A stretch of DNA of 64,000 nucleotides from JAHQVK01 sp036788295 (GTDB lineage: Bacteria > Myxococcota > Kuafuiibacteriia > Kuafuiibacteriales > Kuafuiibacteriaceae), in the NCBI GenBank assembly GCA_036788295.1, contig DAIQNR010000018.1, positions 1-64,000 of the forward strand, in the 5' to 3' direction. Position 1 is the first letter of the stretch. Each line of letters begins with the position of its first letter. The translations under genes were made by a program, and so were the position numbers. Under the pieces are notes generated by a model, which was not told where the DNA came from, did not search any database, and saw only the letters and a list, made by a program, of their open reading frames with translations. Positions 8,928 to 17,561 of this stretch are shown here, in pieces.

Positions 8928-10022
8928 TTAGGCAAGTGGCTCGGTCGGGTCCGGGCCGAATTCTCCGAGCGGCCCGAGCCGGTCGAGGAGCGCTCGGTAT
9001 CGCTGCCAGGGCAGCGCCGCCTCCAAGTCGGCGCACGGAGGCCCGGTCCGCACGTAGCCCGACTTCATTCGGCGGACCCTGGCCGCGCTCGCCGCGAGCC
9101 GTGCCGGGTCGAGCCGGCCGTCTCGGGCCGCCGAGGCGATGGCGAAGTACGCTGCCTCGAGCCGCTCGGGGTGCCGGCATACGAGCAGCTGATCGCAGCC
9201 GGCCGCGAGCGCCGCCACCGCGGTGTCGGGCACGTCCCCGAACCGCGAGAGGGCCTCCATCTCGAGGTCATCGCTCACGATGACCCCGTCATAACCCAGC
9301 TCTTTTCGCAGGAGGGAGAGCGCGGGTGCACAGAGCGTCGCTGGAAGATCGGGGTCGAGGGCCGAGAAGACGACATGCGCGGTCATCATTGCCGCCGCTT
9401 CGCTCGCCTGCGAAAACGGGGGCAGCTCCACTCGCCGGAGCCGGTCGAGGGAGTGCGGCAGCCGGGGCAGGGCGAGGTGGCTGTCGAGGTCGGTGTCGCC
9501 GTGCCCCGGGAAGTGCTTGCCGCACGCGGCCACCCCTTCGGACTGCAGGCCGGCGATGAACGCGGCGCCGAGCCGGCCGACCGTCTCCGGATCGGACGAA
9601 AACGCGCGGTCCCCGATGACCGGGTTGTCGGGGTTCGTGTCCACGTCGAGCACCGGGGCGTAGTTCTGGTCGAAGCCGACGACCCGCAGGGCGGCGCCGA
9701 GCACAGCTCCGGCGAGCTCCGCCACTCCCGGATCTCGGGTGGCCCCGATCCGCCGCATCGGGGGCAGCTTTGGAAACGGCGCCCCGAGGCGGGCGACCCG
9801 GCCCCCTTCTTGATCGACCGCGACGAGCAGCGGCTCCGGGGCGAGCTGGTGCAGCTCGTCGGTCAGCGCCCGGGCGTCGGCGAGGCCGCCGGTGAGGTTG
9901 CGGCGAAACAGGATCGCGCCGCCGATTTTCCCCTCCCGGGCGAGACGGCAGAACCGGCCATCCGGCCGCTCGCCCTCGAAGCCGCCGACCAGCAGCTGAC
10001 CGATGTCGTCGCCGAGCCCCAC
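8928..10022 (-). CDS. nagZ: Beta-N-acetylhexosaminidase NagZ (GH3)
   Basis: A 364-residue cytosolic glycoside hydrolase of family 3 that removes N-acetylglucosamine from muropeptides during peptidoglycan recycling. The family loop KHFPGHGDTDLDSH lies at residues 169-182, and VSDDLEM at 249-255 carries the nucleophile Asp251. The substrate strand DQEGGRVARL at 70-79 is also typical. There is no signal peptide, as expected. It starts with GTG at 10022. It is divergent from dacB, with 162 bases between the starts, which places two peptidoglycan enzymes back to back. Confidence 0.92.
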   Translation of the reverse strand: MGLGDDIGQLLVGGFEGERPDGRFCRLAREGKIGGAILFRRNLTGGLADARALTDELHQLAPEPLLVAVDQEGGRVARLGAPFPKLPPMRRIGATRDPGVAELAGAVLGAALRVVGFDQNYAPVLDVDTNPDNPVIGDRAFSSDPETVGRLGAAFIAGLQSEGVAACGKHFPGHGDTDLDSHLALPRLPHSLDRLRRVELPPFSQASEAAAMMTAHVVFSALDPDLPATLCAPALSLLRKELGYDGVIVSDDLEMEALSRFGDVPDTAVAALAAGCDQLLVCRHPERLEAAYFAIASAARDGRLDPARLAASAARVRRMKSGYVRTGPPCADLEAALPWQRYRALLDRLGPLGEFGPDPTEPLA

Positions 10023-10184
10023 CTCCCGAAGCTACCTCGAAAGCGAGGATTTGGCGCCAGCCCCCGGCGATCTCGCCCGTTTTCGCGCCGACTTTGCTCC
10101 GTCCCGGGGAGCGCCGGGGTCAGCGGGACGACCGGTGCGCAGGGCCGCGGCCATGGTGTTAGGCTCCGCCGTCCCGGAGAGCCG

Positions 10185-11645
10185 ATGCCTGCCCCGATCC
10201 TCTCTCTGCTCGCGCTGGCCGTCGTCGGCGCTCCCGACCCGCTCGAAAGCCGCCTCGGCGCCGAGATGGCCTCGATCCTCCGGTCCTCCGGGCTCGAGGA
10301 CGCGTGGGTGGGCGTGCACGTCCGCCGGCTCTCCGACGACCGGACCCTTTACGCCCACCAGGCCGACCGTCTGTTCAACCCCGCGTCCAACATGAAGCTG
10401 CTCGCCACCGGGGCGGCGCTGTCCGAGCTCGGGACCGGGTACCGGTTTCGCACGGTGGTTCGGCGCGAGGGATCGGTCCGAGGCGGGGTGCTCGACGGGG
10501 ACCTCTACGTGCAGGGCCGGGGCGACCCATCCCTGACCACGGAGGCGCTGTTTGCGCTCGCAAACGACGTCGCGCTGTCCGGGATCGACGTGATCTCGGG
10601 CAACCTCGTGATCGACGCCAGCTTCTTCGACGACCGCGCCGAAGGGCCGGGCTGGGACCAGGAGGTGGGCGACCACGCCTACAATGCCCCGGTCGGGGCC
10701 TTCTCGGTGAACTTCAACACCTTCGAGGCCCGCCTCGTCCCTGGCGACCACGTCGGCGCCCCCGCGCGCCTGTTCTTGTGGCCGCCGGTCGCGAGCCTCG
10801 AGGGGGTCTCCACGGTCAGCACCCGCGGGCCGGGGACCCGGTCGCGAATCTGGTTTGGGACCACGAGACGGGCGGACGGCGGGGTCATCGTCACCGCCCG
10901 GGGCGAGATCGCGGCCGACGAGCCCTACGGACAGACCCTCCGCCGCCGAATCCATCGTCCGGACCGCTTCGCCGGGGAGAGCTTCGAGCACATCCTCAAA
11001 CTGCGCGGCGTCAAGGTGAAGGGGAAATTGCGATACGGCGCGATGCCACTCAGCGGCACGGAGCCGGTGGCGGTCCGATACAGCCCGCCGCTCGGTGAGA
11101 TCGTCTCGGTGATCAACAAGTATTCGAACAACTTCATGGCGGAGCAGATTCTGAAGACGACCGCGGCCGAGGTGCTCGGCGCACCGGGGACCTGGGAGAA
11201 GGGCGAGGTCGTGCTACAGCGGTTCCTCGCTGCCTCGGGGGTGGACCCGGACGGCGCGATCCTCGGCAACGGCTCGGGGCTCAACGACGTGAACCGGCTC
11301 ACTCCGTCCCAGCTCACCCGGGTCTTGGCGGCGATGCACCGTCGCTTCGATCTCGCTCCCGAGTTCGTGGCTTCGCTCGCGGTGGCGGGGGCCTCCGGGA
11401 CCATTCACGGGCGCTTCACCGACTCGCCAGCGGCCGGGCGGCTGCGGGCCAAGACGGGCACGCTCTCCGGGGTCAGCGCGCTCACCGGTTACGTCGCCAC
11501 CCAGGACGGCGAGCTGCTCGCGTTCTCGGTGATGTGCAGCGACTACGTCGTGGGCGCCCGCATGGTCCGGGACCTTCAGGACCGCATCGGGACCACGCTC
11601 GCTGGCCTCGGCCAGCCGGCCACCGTGGCCGAGGGGGGACCCTGA
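10185..11645 (+). CDS. dacB: D-alanyl-D-alanine carboxypeptidase/endopeptidase (PBP4 type)
   Basis: A 486-residue penicillin-binding protein of the PBP4 (peptidase S13) class, which trims D-Ala from, and can cut cross-links in, peptidoglycan in the periplasm. The three active-site motifs are present: SxxK at residues 68-71 (PASNMK), SxN within KYSNNFM, and KTG within RAKTGTLSG. A hydrophobic N-terminus (PILSLLALAVVG) acts as the signal peptide. The start at ATG 10185 is preceded by GGAGA. Family length is normal. It is divergent from nagZ, consistent with joint cell-wall turnover. Confidence 0.92.
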   Translation: MPAPILSLLALAVVGAPDPLESRLGAEMASILRSSGLEDAWVGVHVRRLSDDRTLYAHQADRLFNPASNMKLLATGAALSELGTGYRFRTVVRREGSVRGGVLDGDLYVQGRGDPSLTTEALFALANDVALSGIDVISGNLVIDASFFDDRAEGPGWDQEVGDHAYNAPVGAFSVNFNTFEARLVPGDHVGAPARLFLWPPVASLEGVSTVSTRGPGTRSRIWFGTTRRADGGVIVTARGEIAADEPYGQTLRRRIHRPDRFAGESFEHILKLRGVKVKGKLRYGAMPLSGTEPVAVRYSPPLGEIVSVINKYSNNFMAEQILKTTAAEVLGAPGTWEKGEVVLQRFLAASGVDPDGAILGNGSGLNDVNRLTPSQLTRVLAAMHRRFDLAPEFVASLAVAGASGTIHGRFTDSPAAGRLRAKTGTLSGVSALTGYVATQDGELLAFSVMCSDYVVGARMVRDLQDRIGTTLAGLGQPATVAEGGP

Positions 11646-11713
11646 GCGCCGGCCGACGCGGACCGCCCCCCGAGTCGCCCAGCCGGTGGCAGCGCGGGAC
11701 CGATGTCACCGGG

Positions 11714-12502
11714 GTGGTGCCTCCGGGGCGGCGGCTCGATCCCCATTCGCCCCGGCCCACGCGGTGGAGCGCCTCTGGCGTGCTCGGCGTGGTGCCGCCT
11801 GGGGGGCAAACGGGCGGCGGACCCGGTCCGGGCCCGAAGCGAAAGCGCCAGGGCGCGAGTCCGGCCCGGGTCCTGGCCGCGGCCCGGCGGGGCGAAGAGC
11901 TGCCTCCGCTCGACCTCGGTCGGCCGATGGCGGGCTTCGTTCCCCAGGTCTTCGCCGACGCGGGCGACCCGGACGGTCTCGAGCCGCTGCTGTCCGAGAT
12001 CAGCCGGTTTCTCACCGAGCACCGGCCGCCACCGGAGCGAGCGGAGAGCTTCTCTTCGCTGCTCTTTCAGAGCCGGGCCCCGTTCGAGCTCGTGCTCGGG
12101 TTCACGCTGCTGTCGGTGCTCGTGGGTTCGCGCCAAGACCTGCGCCGCCGGTACGGGCTGGCGCTCGAGCGGGGCGCCAAGGCGTTCTTCAACTTGGCCC
12201 GCCGGCTCGACCCGGGCGCAAAGCTCCCCCGGGGTCTGAATCCGGAGACGCTCGACCCGCTGTTTCTCGACCTCCCGGACATCGCGCTGCAGGTCCCGTT
12301 CGCGTTCGTGGCCGACGCCTTCTGCCGGCAGATCGATCTCTTGTTCGAGGCCGAGCCGGCGCGGGACCGACTTCTCGTCGAAGAGGCGCTGTCGCTGCGC
12401 CGCCGCTTCATCGAGCGCCGCGCCTACGGCGACCGGGCGCTCCGGGATCTGTTCCCCCTGACCCTCCCAGATTGGGCCGAGCGGTTCGAGCTCGACGGGT
12501 GA
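11714..12502 (+). CDS. Hypothetical protein
   Basis: About 262 residues, unrecognised. The N-terminal 60 residues are Pro/Gly/Arg-rich and contain two related GVVPPG segments, suggesting disorder. From about residue 70 the chain is helical and acidic-hydrophobic (LLSEISRFLTEHRPP, FELVLGFTLLSVLVGSRQDL, DIALQVPFAFVADAFCRQIDLL), with one possible membrane-associated helix. It follows dacB closely. The start is uncertain: GTG 11714 is listed, and a CTG at 11642 that overlaps the dacB stop is possible. No catalytic motif is visible. Confidence 0.5.
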   Translation: MVPPGRRLDPHSPRPTRWSASGVLGVVPPGGQTGGGPGPGPKRKRQGASPARVLAAARRGEELPPLDLGRPMAGFVPQVFADAGDPDGLEPLLSEISRFLTEHRPPPERAESFSSLLFQSRAPFELVLGFTLLSVLVGSRQDLRRRYGLALERGAKAFFNLARRLDPGAKLPRGLNPETLDPLFLDLPDIALQVPFAFVADAFCRQIDLLFEAEPARDRLLVEEALSLRRRFIERRAYGDRALRDLFPLTLPDWAERFELDG

Positions 12503-12779
12503 ACGATGCGCCGCTCTCTCGTGAGGGGACGCGTCCAACAGCGGTCATTTCGCCTTCTCCAACTTGTAGAAGGTGAGATTTCCACTGAATGAGAGCCGGT
12601 TGTGAATTTTTTCGCATGTCTCCGATGAAGGACCACTCCAGGTTCTCTTTCGATAGATAGGTCCTGGCCACTTCGACCAGATCCTCGACCGTGACCGACT
12701 CGACCGGCGGCAGCAGGCACGCCTCGACCGTGCGAGGTCCGAAATGCGTCCGAACGGGGATGCCGACCTCGGCCCTCAG
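12503..12779 (-). pseudogene. Possible 3' gene remnant
   Basis: On the minus strand an open frame from 12779 down reads like coding sequence with high GC at third positions for about 65 codons (VESVTVEDLVEVARTYLSKE ... WSFIGDM), then runs into lower-GC sequence and on into the antisense of the neighbouring gene. The piece resembles the C-terminal VT-x-EDL-x-x-AR-x-YL pattern of M16 peptidase domains, but is too short to assign. There is no plausible own start. It may be a decayed gene end or chance. Low confidence. Confidence 0.25.
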
Positions 12780-13360
12780 GGGATCAGCAGCTCGGCGCCT
12801 TCGGGGGCCCGGCCGGTGGCGCGCTCGTAGGCGTCGGCCGCGGCGCGCAGGGCCACGAGCTCGTGGCCGTGGGAGAGGCCCTTCGCGGATGGGATGGACC
12901 CTGGGGTCCCGCGGGCGCGACCCTCGACGACGACGCGTTGGCTGCCCTCGAACGTGAAACGGTATGCCACATGGTCATCGTCCCCCCGTTTCGGGGGCAA
13001 GATCTCGATCCGCAGCCCCGTCGTCTCGCCGAACCGGCACAGCTCCCAGCGGACCTGGCCGAAGAACCGCTCGCCGAGCGCGAAGCCGTCGGCCCCGACC
13101 GCGTACCAGCGGTCCCGCGGCCGGGACAACCACACCGAGGTCGCGACCACCGGGATCGCGGCGGTCAGCGCCTGGGGATCGAACTCGGTCGCCTCTCTCG
13201 TGAGCACGACGCTGGTCAGCAGCACCGGGAACACCGAAAAGAGGAGGCCAACGAGGACCGCCCGCAGCACCCGAGGAAACGGTGGCGCCGGGTCGAGGCT
13301 CGCGTCCACCCGGAGCACGAGCCGGGGCGGACCGATCGCGTCGGGCGCTTGCTCGTCCAT
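12776..13360 (-). CDS. Hypothetical membrane protein
   Basis: A 194-residue protein starting at ATG 13360. Two hydrophobic segments are visible (about 33-54 and 64-78), with a soluble C-terminal part that begins at DRWYAVGADGFALGERFFGQVRW. This layout, a membrane hairpin followed by a short PH-like beta domain, is common in small bacterial membrane proteins of unknown function. No active site is seen. It is divergent from the NYN nuclease gene at 13622, with 261 bases between the starts. Confidence 0.55.
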   Translation of the reverse strand: MDEQAPDAIGPPRLVLRVDASLDPAPPFPRVLRAVLVGLLFSVFPVLLTSVVLTREATEFDPQALTAAIPVVATSVWLSRPRDRWYAVGADGFALGERFFGQVRWELCRFGETTGLRIEILPPKRGDDDHVAYRFTFEGSQRVVVEGRARGTPGSIPSAKGLSHGHELVALRAAADAYERATGRAPEGAELLIP

Positions 13361-13621
13361 CGTGGAGAGACTACATCGAACCGAGCGGGCGCCAAGACAA
13401 GCCGCAACTCGAAGGCGGTGGGCCCGATACCCCGAGATCACGATGGAAGACTGGAGGCGTGCACCCGCTTCGGGCCGGACCGAGTCGGCGGGATCGAAGG
13501 CGGTGAGGCTCGCCGGGCACCCTCGGCCCGGGAGCAGCCCCATCGTCTTTTGCTCGGGCCGCCGTCAGCAGGCCGCCCCCGAAGCGGTCCACGTGCGAGC
13601 CCCGCTGCCGGCGAAGCGCCC

Positions 13622-15187
13622 GTGAATCCATCGACACCGAAATTTCGGTCGCGGGAGTTCAGGGAGGCGGCCGCGGCGCTCAAGGGGGTCTTCGAGAGCC
13701 CCGCGCTGGCCCTCGTGCTGCTCGACGGTCTCGAACGGCGGTCGGCCGAGCAGATCACCGCCAGGATGAAGCCTCCGCCCGGCGCGCCGCGGGGGGCCAG
13801 GGTCAAGGATCTCGACCGGCGGGTGCTGGTCGATCACATCGCCGAGCAGTTCTCCTCCGACGACGACGTGGCCTTTCAGGTCATGAAGGAGATGGACCGC
13901 ACCTGCGCCAAGGAGCGCCATCTCGTCGTCGCGCTCGCCGAGTCGGAGGCGGAGGCGCGGGTGCGCGGGTACCGGGCCATCGCGTTTCCGCGGGAGCGGG
14001 CTCGCCTGGTGTGGGCGCTCGCTCGGGACGAGCGGCCGGCGGTGCGCGCGCTCGCTCGCGGCGTGCTCGAGCAGGTGGTGGACGATGCGTCGAAGCTCGC
14101 CGCGGCGCAGGCCCTCATCGAGGGGAAGGGGGAGGCGGCGGACGGGCGGGAGCTGGCCCTGAAGCTGAAGGAGCAGGCTGACCGGCTCGCGGAGGCCGCG
14201 GACCGGGTGACGAGCCTCGAGTCGAAGGTCTCCCGCTTCGAGGAGGAGCGGGCCCGCTTGCTCGCGCAAATTGGGATCAAGGAGCGGATCCTCCGCCACG
14301 AGAGCGAGGCCAAGGAGAACCTCGATCAGCAGCTCGGTGAGCTCCGGGGGCAGCTTGGCGACCTCGAATCCAAGGAGGCGCTCGCCCAGCAGGTGCTCGA
14401 GGGCGAGGCCCGGGCCCGGGCGGCGGCGGAAGAGATGCAGCAGAAGATCCGCCGGCTCGAGAAGCTCGCGTCGTCGTCCCAGCATCTATCGGCAGCGCAG
14501 GAGGAGCTCGAGCGGAGCCGTCGCAGCGGGGAGGAGCTCGCCCGCCGGCTCGCCGCCGCCGAGGCCGCGGCCGCCCGGGCGGCGGAGCAAGCGGAGCGCG
14601 AGCAGGCCAAATTGCGAAGCGACCTCGACGAACTGAGAGAGGAGCTGCGGGCGGTCCGGCGGCGGGCGGCGGAGCTCGAGCGCCGTCCGCTCGACGCCGG
14701 CGACGGCGCCGCCGAGCCGGGCACCGTGGCCCTCCTGCTCGATCAGGCCAACCTCGCCGCGACCGCCTCGACCTCCTGGCGCCGCAAGGTGAACTTCGCT
14801 GCCCTCATCGAGAACCTCTCCCAAGGGCGGAGGCGCCGGCGGGCGGTGGCGTTCGTGGTGGACAACGGAGGGGCCCAGTTCGGCGCGTTTTGCGACACCC
14901 TTCGCCGGGCCGGCTGGGACTTGCGGATCAAGAAGCCGAAGCTGTTCTCGGACGGGACGGCGAAGGCAGACTGGGACATGGGCATCGCGGTCGAGGCGGT
15001 CGAGCTGAGGGGGCAAGTCGAGACGGTCGTACTCGGCTCCGGAGACGGAGACTTCGCCCCGCTGGTGCGGCTGCTGCGGCGGTGGGGGATGCGGGTCGAG
15101 GTTGCGTCCTTCCCCGAAGGCCTCGCCAACGACCTCCAGGTGGTGGCCGACTCGGTCACCATGCTCGGGCCGGAGAGCCTCGAGTGA
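13622..15187 (+). CDS. Coiled-coil NYN-domain (PIN-like) ribonuclease
   Basis: A 521-residue cytosolic protein. Residues about 1-170 are helical, residues about 178-355 form a long heptad-rich coiled coil, and residues 367-515 form an NYN (DUF88/LabA-like, PIN-fold) nuclease domain. The metal-binding acids are visible: Asp374 in LLLDQAN, Asp450/Asp452 in KADWDMGI and Asp475/Asp477 in GSGDGDF. NYN domains cut RNA, so this is probably an RNA-processing or decay enzyme that multimerises through the coil. It starts with GTG 13622 and overlaps the next gene by GTGA, so the two are translationally coupled. Confidence 0.8.
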   Translation: MNPSTPKFRSREFREAAAALKGVFESPALALVLLDGLERRSAEQITARMKPPPGAPRGARVKDLDRRVLVDHIAEQFSSDDDVAFQVMKEMDRTCAKERHLVVALAESEAEARVRGYRAIAFPRERARLVWALARDERPAVRALARGVLEQVVDDASKLAAAQALIEGKGEAADGRELALKLKEQADRLAEAADRVTSLESKVSRFEEERARLLAQIGIKERILRHESEAKENLDQQLGELRGQLGDLESKEALAQQVLEGEARARAAAEEMQQKIRRLEKLASSSQHLSAAQEELERSRRSGEELARRLAAAEAAAARAAEQAEREQAKLRSDLDELREELRAVRRRAAELERRPLDAGDGAAEPGTVALLLDQANLAATASTSWRRKVNFAALIENLSQGRRRRRAVAFVVDNGGAQFGAFCDTLRRAGWDLRIKKPKLFSDGTAKADWDMGIAVEAVELRGQVETVVLGSGDGDFAPLVRLLRRWGMRVEVASFPEGLANDLQVVADSVTMLGPESLE

Positions 15188-16350
15188 CCGAGCTCGTCGC
15201 CGAGCGTTTCTCCGGCTACCTGCGCCTGCGAACGTTCTTGGTTCGCGGCGAGCCGGTGGAGGTCCTGTCCGGACCGGGCCACGACGTCGCCATCGTGATC
15301 GGGTTTCGCTGGACGCAAGACGGCCTGCGTTTCGCGGTGAAGACGGGAGACACCCGCCCGGCCCGGGTCCTCCGGGGGCGGCCCTACGTAAAGGATGGCC
15401 TGATCGGGGGCCGCTTCGATCATCCAGGGCAGAGCCTCGAGGCCCTCGCCCGGGCGGAGGCGAGCGAGGAGGCTGGGCTCCTGGTGGTGGGCGAGCCCCG
15501 CCGGCTCGGGGGACCGGTGCCGACCATGCCGTCGTGGTCGACCGAGGCCGACTTCCCGGTGCTCGCCGAGGTGACGCTCGACGGTCTGCCGACCGGCGAC
15601 GGGGGCGGGCTCGAGCGCCCCGACCTGCTCGGGCTCCGGTGGCTGTCCGCGGGCGAGGTGCTGTCTGCGATCCGACGCGGCGACCTCGGGGAGGTGGCCC
15701 GGGCCCGGGTGGCGTACGGGAGGGCGTTCGAGGCGCTCGGGCTGGCGCCGGCGGCGGTCGAGCCCCCACCGCGCCCTCCGTCCAAAGCCGGGCCGGACGG
15801 CGCGGTGGTCACTCCGAAGCGCGTGGTCGAGCTTGCCGGGCGCGGTCGTCTGCTCGACGCGGACGTGCGCCATACCGTCGGCGGGCGCCCAGACGGACCA
15901 TCTTTTCCGATGCAAATCTTCGATAATCTCGAAGATGAGATCGAGATCCTCCCGCTCGCCATGGTGGAGGGGCAGCCGTGGGTCTGCCTGTCGAGGTCGC
16001 CGTCGCCCGTGCTCGAGGTGAAGCTGGCGGTCGCCTCCGAGGTGCGTTCCCCCGATCCTACCCCGTCGGAGCCGTGGGCTGGCCTCGAGAGCCGCGCTGC
16101 TCCCGGGACCGAAGACCTCGAAGCGGCCCGGCTCGCCCAGTCTCATGGCCTCGGCCCGCCGCTGCGCTTGTGGTCTGGCGAGGCTTCGCCCGGTCAGAGC
16201 ACCTTGGTCGAGCACGGGTACGTGGCGGAGTGCGAAAAGGACCGGCCCGGGCTCGTGCCGGCGGCGGAGGCGCTCGCCCGTGCTCGCGAGGAGGGCGCCT
16301 CCGCGCGGACCGAGGCCCTGCTCCTCGACGTGTTGTCCGTCCGCGAATAG
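15184..16350 (+). CDS. Nudix-like protein
   Basis: A 388-residue protein with an N-terminal Nudix-type domain (about residues 1-180). The Nudix box is recognisable at about 77-99 (AEASEEAGL at 91-99) but its Arg is replaced by Ala91 and the upstream Glu by Gln83, while Glu92, Glu95, Glu96 and Gly98 remain. Activity on a nucleoside-diphosphate-linked substrate is therefore possible but uncertain. The C-terminal 200 residues are not recognised. The GTG start overlaps the NYN nuclease stop, so both act together; a pair of RNA-end trimming and RNA cutting activities is one inference. Confidence 0.65.
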   Translation: MTELVAERFSGYLRLRTFLVRGEPVEVLSGPGHDVAIVIGFRWTQDGLRFAVKTGDTRPARVLRGRPYVKDGLIGGRFDHPGQSLEALARAEASEEAGLLVVGEPRRLGGPVPTMPSWSTEADFPVLAEVTLDGLPTGDGGGLERPDLLGLRWLSAGEVLSAIRRGDLGEVARARVAYGRAFEALGLAPAAVEPPPRPPSKAGPDGAVVTPKRVVELAGRGRLLDADVRHTVGGRPDGPSFPMQIFDNLEDEIEILPLAMVEGQPWVCLSRSPSPVLEVKLAVASEVRSPDPTPSEPWAGLESRAAPGTEDLEAARLAQSHGLGPPLRLWSGEASPGQSTLVEHGYVAECEKDRPGLVPAAEALARAREEGASARTEALLLDVLSVRE

Positions 16351-16430
16351 GCCGACTACGCCGAATCGGCTGAACTGTGCCGAAAGGTGCTTTCGCGCAA
16401 CCGGGGAGGCTGTCACTCGATAACCGGTCC

Positions 16431-16928
16431 ATGTCCTCGATGAGCCCCCGGGCGCAGGTGCCCGACGCAACCAGACGCAGCTTTTCGGCCGAGCACGTGG
16501 CCCGTCGCGCCGACTACGGGCCAAGCACCCACCCTCGGAAGCTCGATCCGAGCGCGGACGCCCAGGCGATCCTCGACCGGCTCGTCAACGACGGGCAGGG
16601 AGGAATCCCCGAGCGGGTGGCCTACGACGGCGGTTTTCGGGTCGGCGCGCACGGGACCCCGCACGCCCACAAGGTGGTGGACGCCCTGGCCGCGACCGCG
16701 GACCACTTCGCCCAGCTCGGCCAACAGCTCGGCCGCCAGGGGCAACTCGACGCGTCCCGACACTATGGACAGCTCGCGGGCCAGATCGGGGCCGCCCAAG
16801 TCACCTACGCGGAGACGGTCAAGAACTACTGGAGCGGCCAGACCTCCACGCCGCCGGACATCGCGGGCCGGCTCCCGGCCGGCGAGCTCGGGCCCACGAT
16901 CGGTCGCGACGGCCGACCGGTGGAGTGA
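16431..16928 (+). CDS. Small hypothetical protein
   Basis: A 165-residue soluble protein, unrecognised. The first about 45 residues are Ser/Pro/Arg-rich and likely disordered. The centre (DGGFRVGAHGTPHAHKVVDA, then two Gln/Leu-rich helices LAATADHFAQLGQQLGRQG and ASRHYGQLAGQIGAAQ) suggests a helical hairpin. ATG 16431 and ATG 16440 are both possible starts. It sits 15 bases upstream of another small unknown gene and may be co-transcribed with it. Confidence 0.5.
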   Translation: MSSMSPRAQVPDATRRSFSAEHVARRADYGPSTHPRKLDPSADAQAILDRLVNDGQGGIPERVAYDGGFRVGAHGTPHAHKVVDALAATADHFAQLGQQLGRQGQLDASRHYGQLAGQIGAAQVTYAETVKNYWSGQTSTPPDIAGRLPAGELGPTIGRDGRPVE

Positions 16929-16943
16929 TTCGGCATCTTTGCG

Positions 16944-17474
16944 ATGAACTCTCCGCTCGAGCATCCGATCGTCGAGATCGCCTCTCGGCTCCTCACCGCC
17001 TCCGAAGCCGGCCCCTGGATTCTCGATGAGGATGGGGTCCGGTTCCTGGAGCGGGTGCTGAAGAACGAGCGCCATGATCCGAGCCTCCCGGTGGCCATCG
17101 CCGGGCTGCTCGCGCTCGGCGCCGAGCTCCACCACAACCAAGGCTCGACCGAGGCGGCCGGCGCCTTGTTCGCGCTGCTCGGCCGACTCGCGCCCACGCT
17201 GGTGCCGGGAAGCGACGTGCTCGAGTCGGTGAAGTCGGCCCAGGCCGACTTCGGCCGCTTGCTCGGAAAAGTCTCGTCGCCCGGCGCCGAAGCCTCGGCT
17301 CCGGTGGGGAGCGAGCCGGCGCTGAACTCGAACGAGCTGCTGCGGCGGATCGGGCACGCGCCGGAGCTCCGACCGAAAGGGGCGCGCACCGAGACCTCCG
17401 TGCGCGCTCCGCTTGCAGATTCTCCCGGACCAGGGGGCGCGAAACCGCGGCGTCCGCGGCGGGGACAGTTTTGA
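16944..17474 (+). CDS. Small hypothetical protein
   Basis: A 176-residue protein, unrecognised. Residues 1-100 are helical and look folded (HPIVEIASRLLTASEAGPWI, FLERVLKNERHDPSLPVAIA), with a conserved-looking His-His pair in ELHHNQGS. The C-terminal 75 residues are Pro/Ala/Arg-rich and end in a basic tail, likely disordered. It follows the small gene at 16431 by 15 bases. No signal peptide or membrane segment is seen. Confidence 0.5.
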   Translation: MNSPLEHPIVEIASRLLTASEAGPWILDEDGVRFLERVLKNERHDPSLPVAIAGLLALGAELHHNQGSTEAAGALFALLGRLAPTLVPGSDVLESVKSAQADFGRLLGKVSSPGAEASAPVGSEPALNSNELLRRIGHAPELRPKGARTETSVRAPLADSPGPGGAKPRRPRRGQF

Positions 17475-17561
17475 CCCCGTGAGCTTCTCGCCCAGCTTCT
17501 GACCGGGGGAGGGTTCAGTTCGGGCCGGCTGTCGCCTACCGTTCGGCCCAAGGAGCGACCC

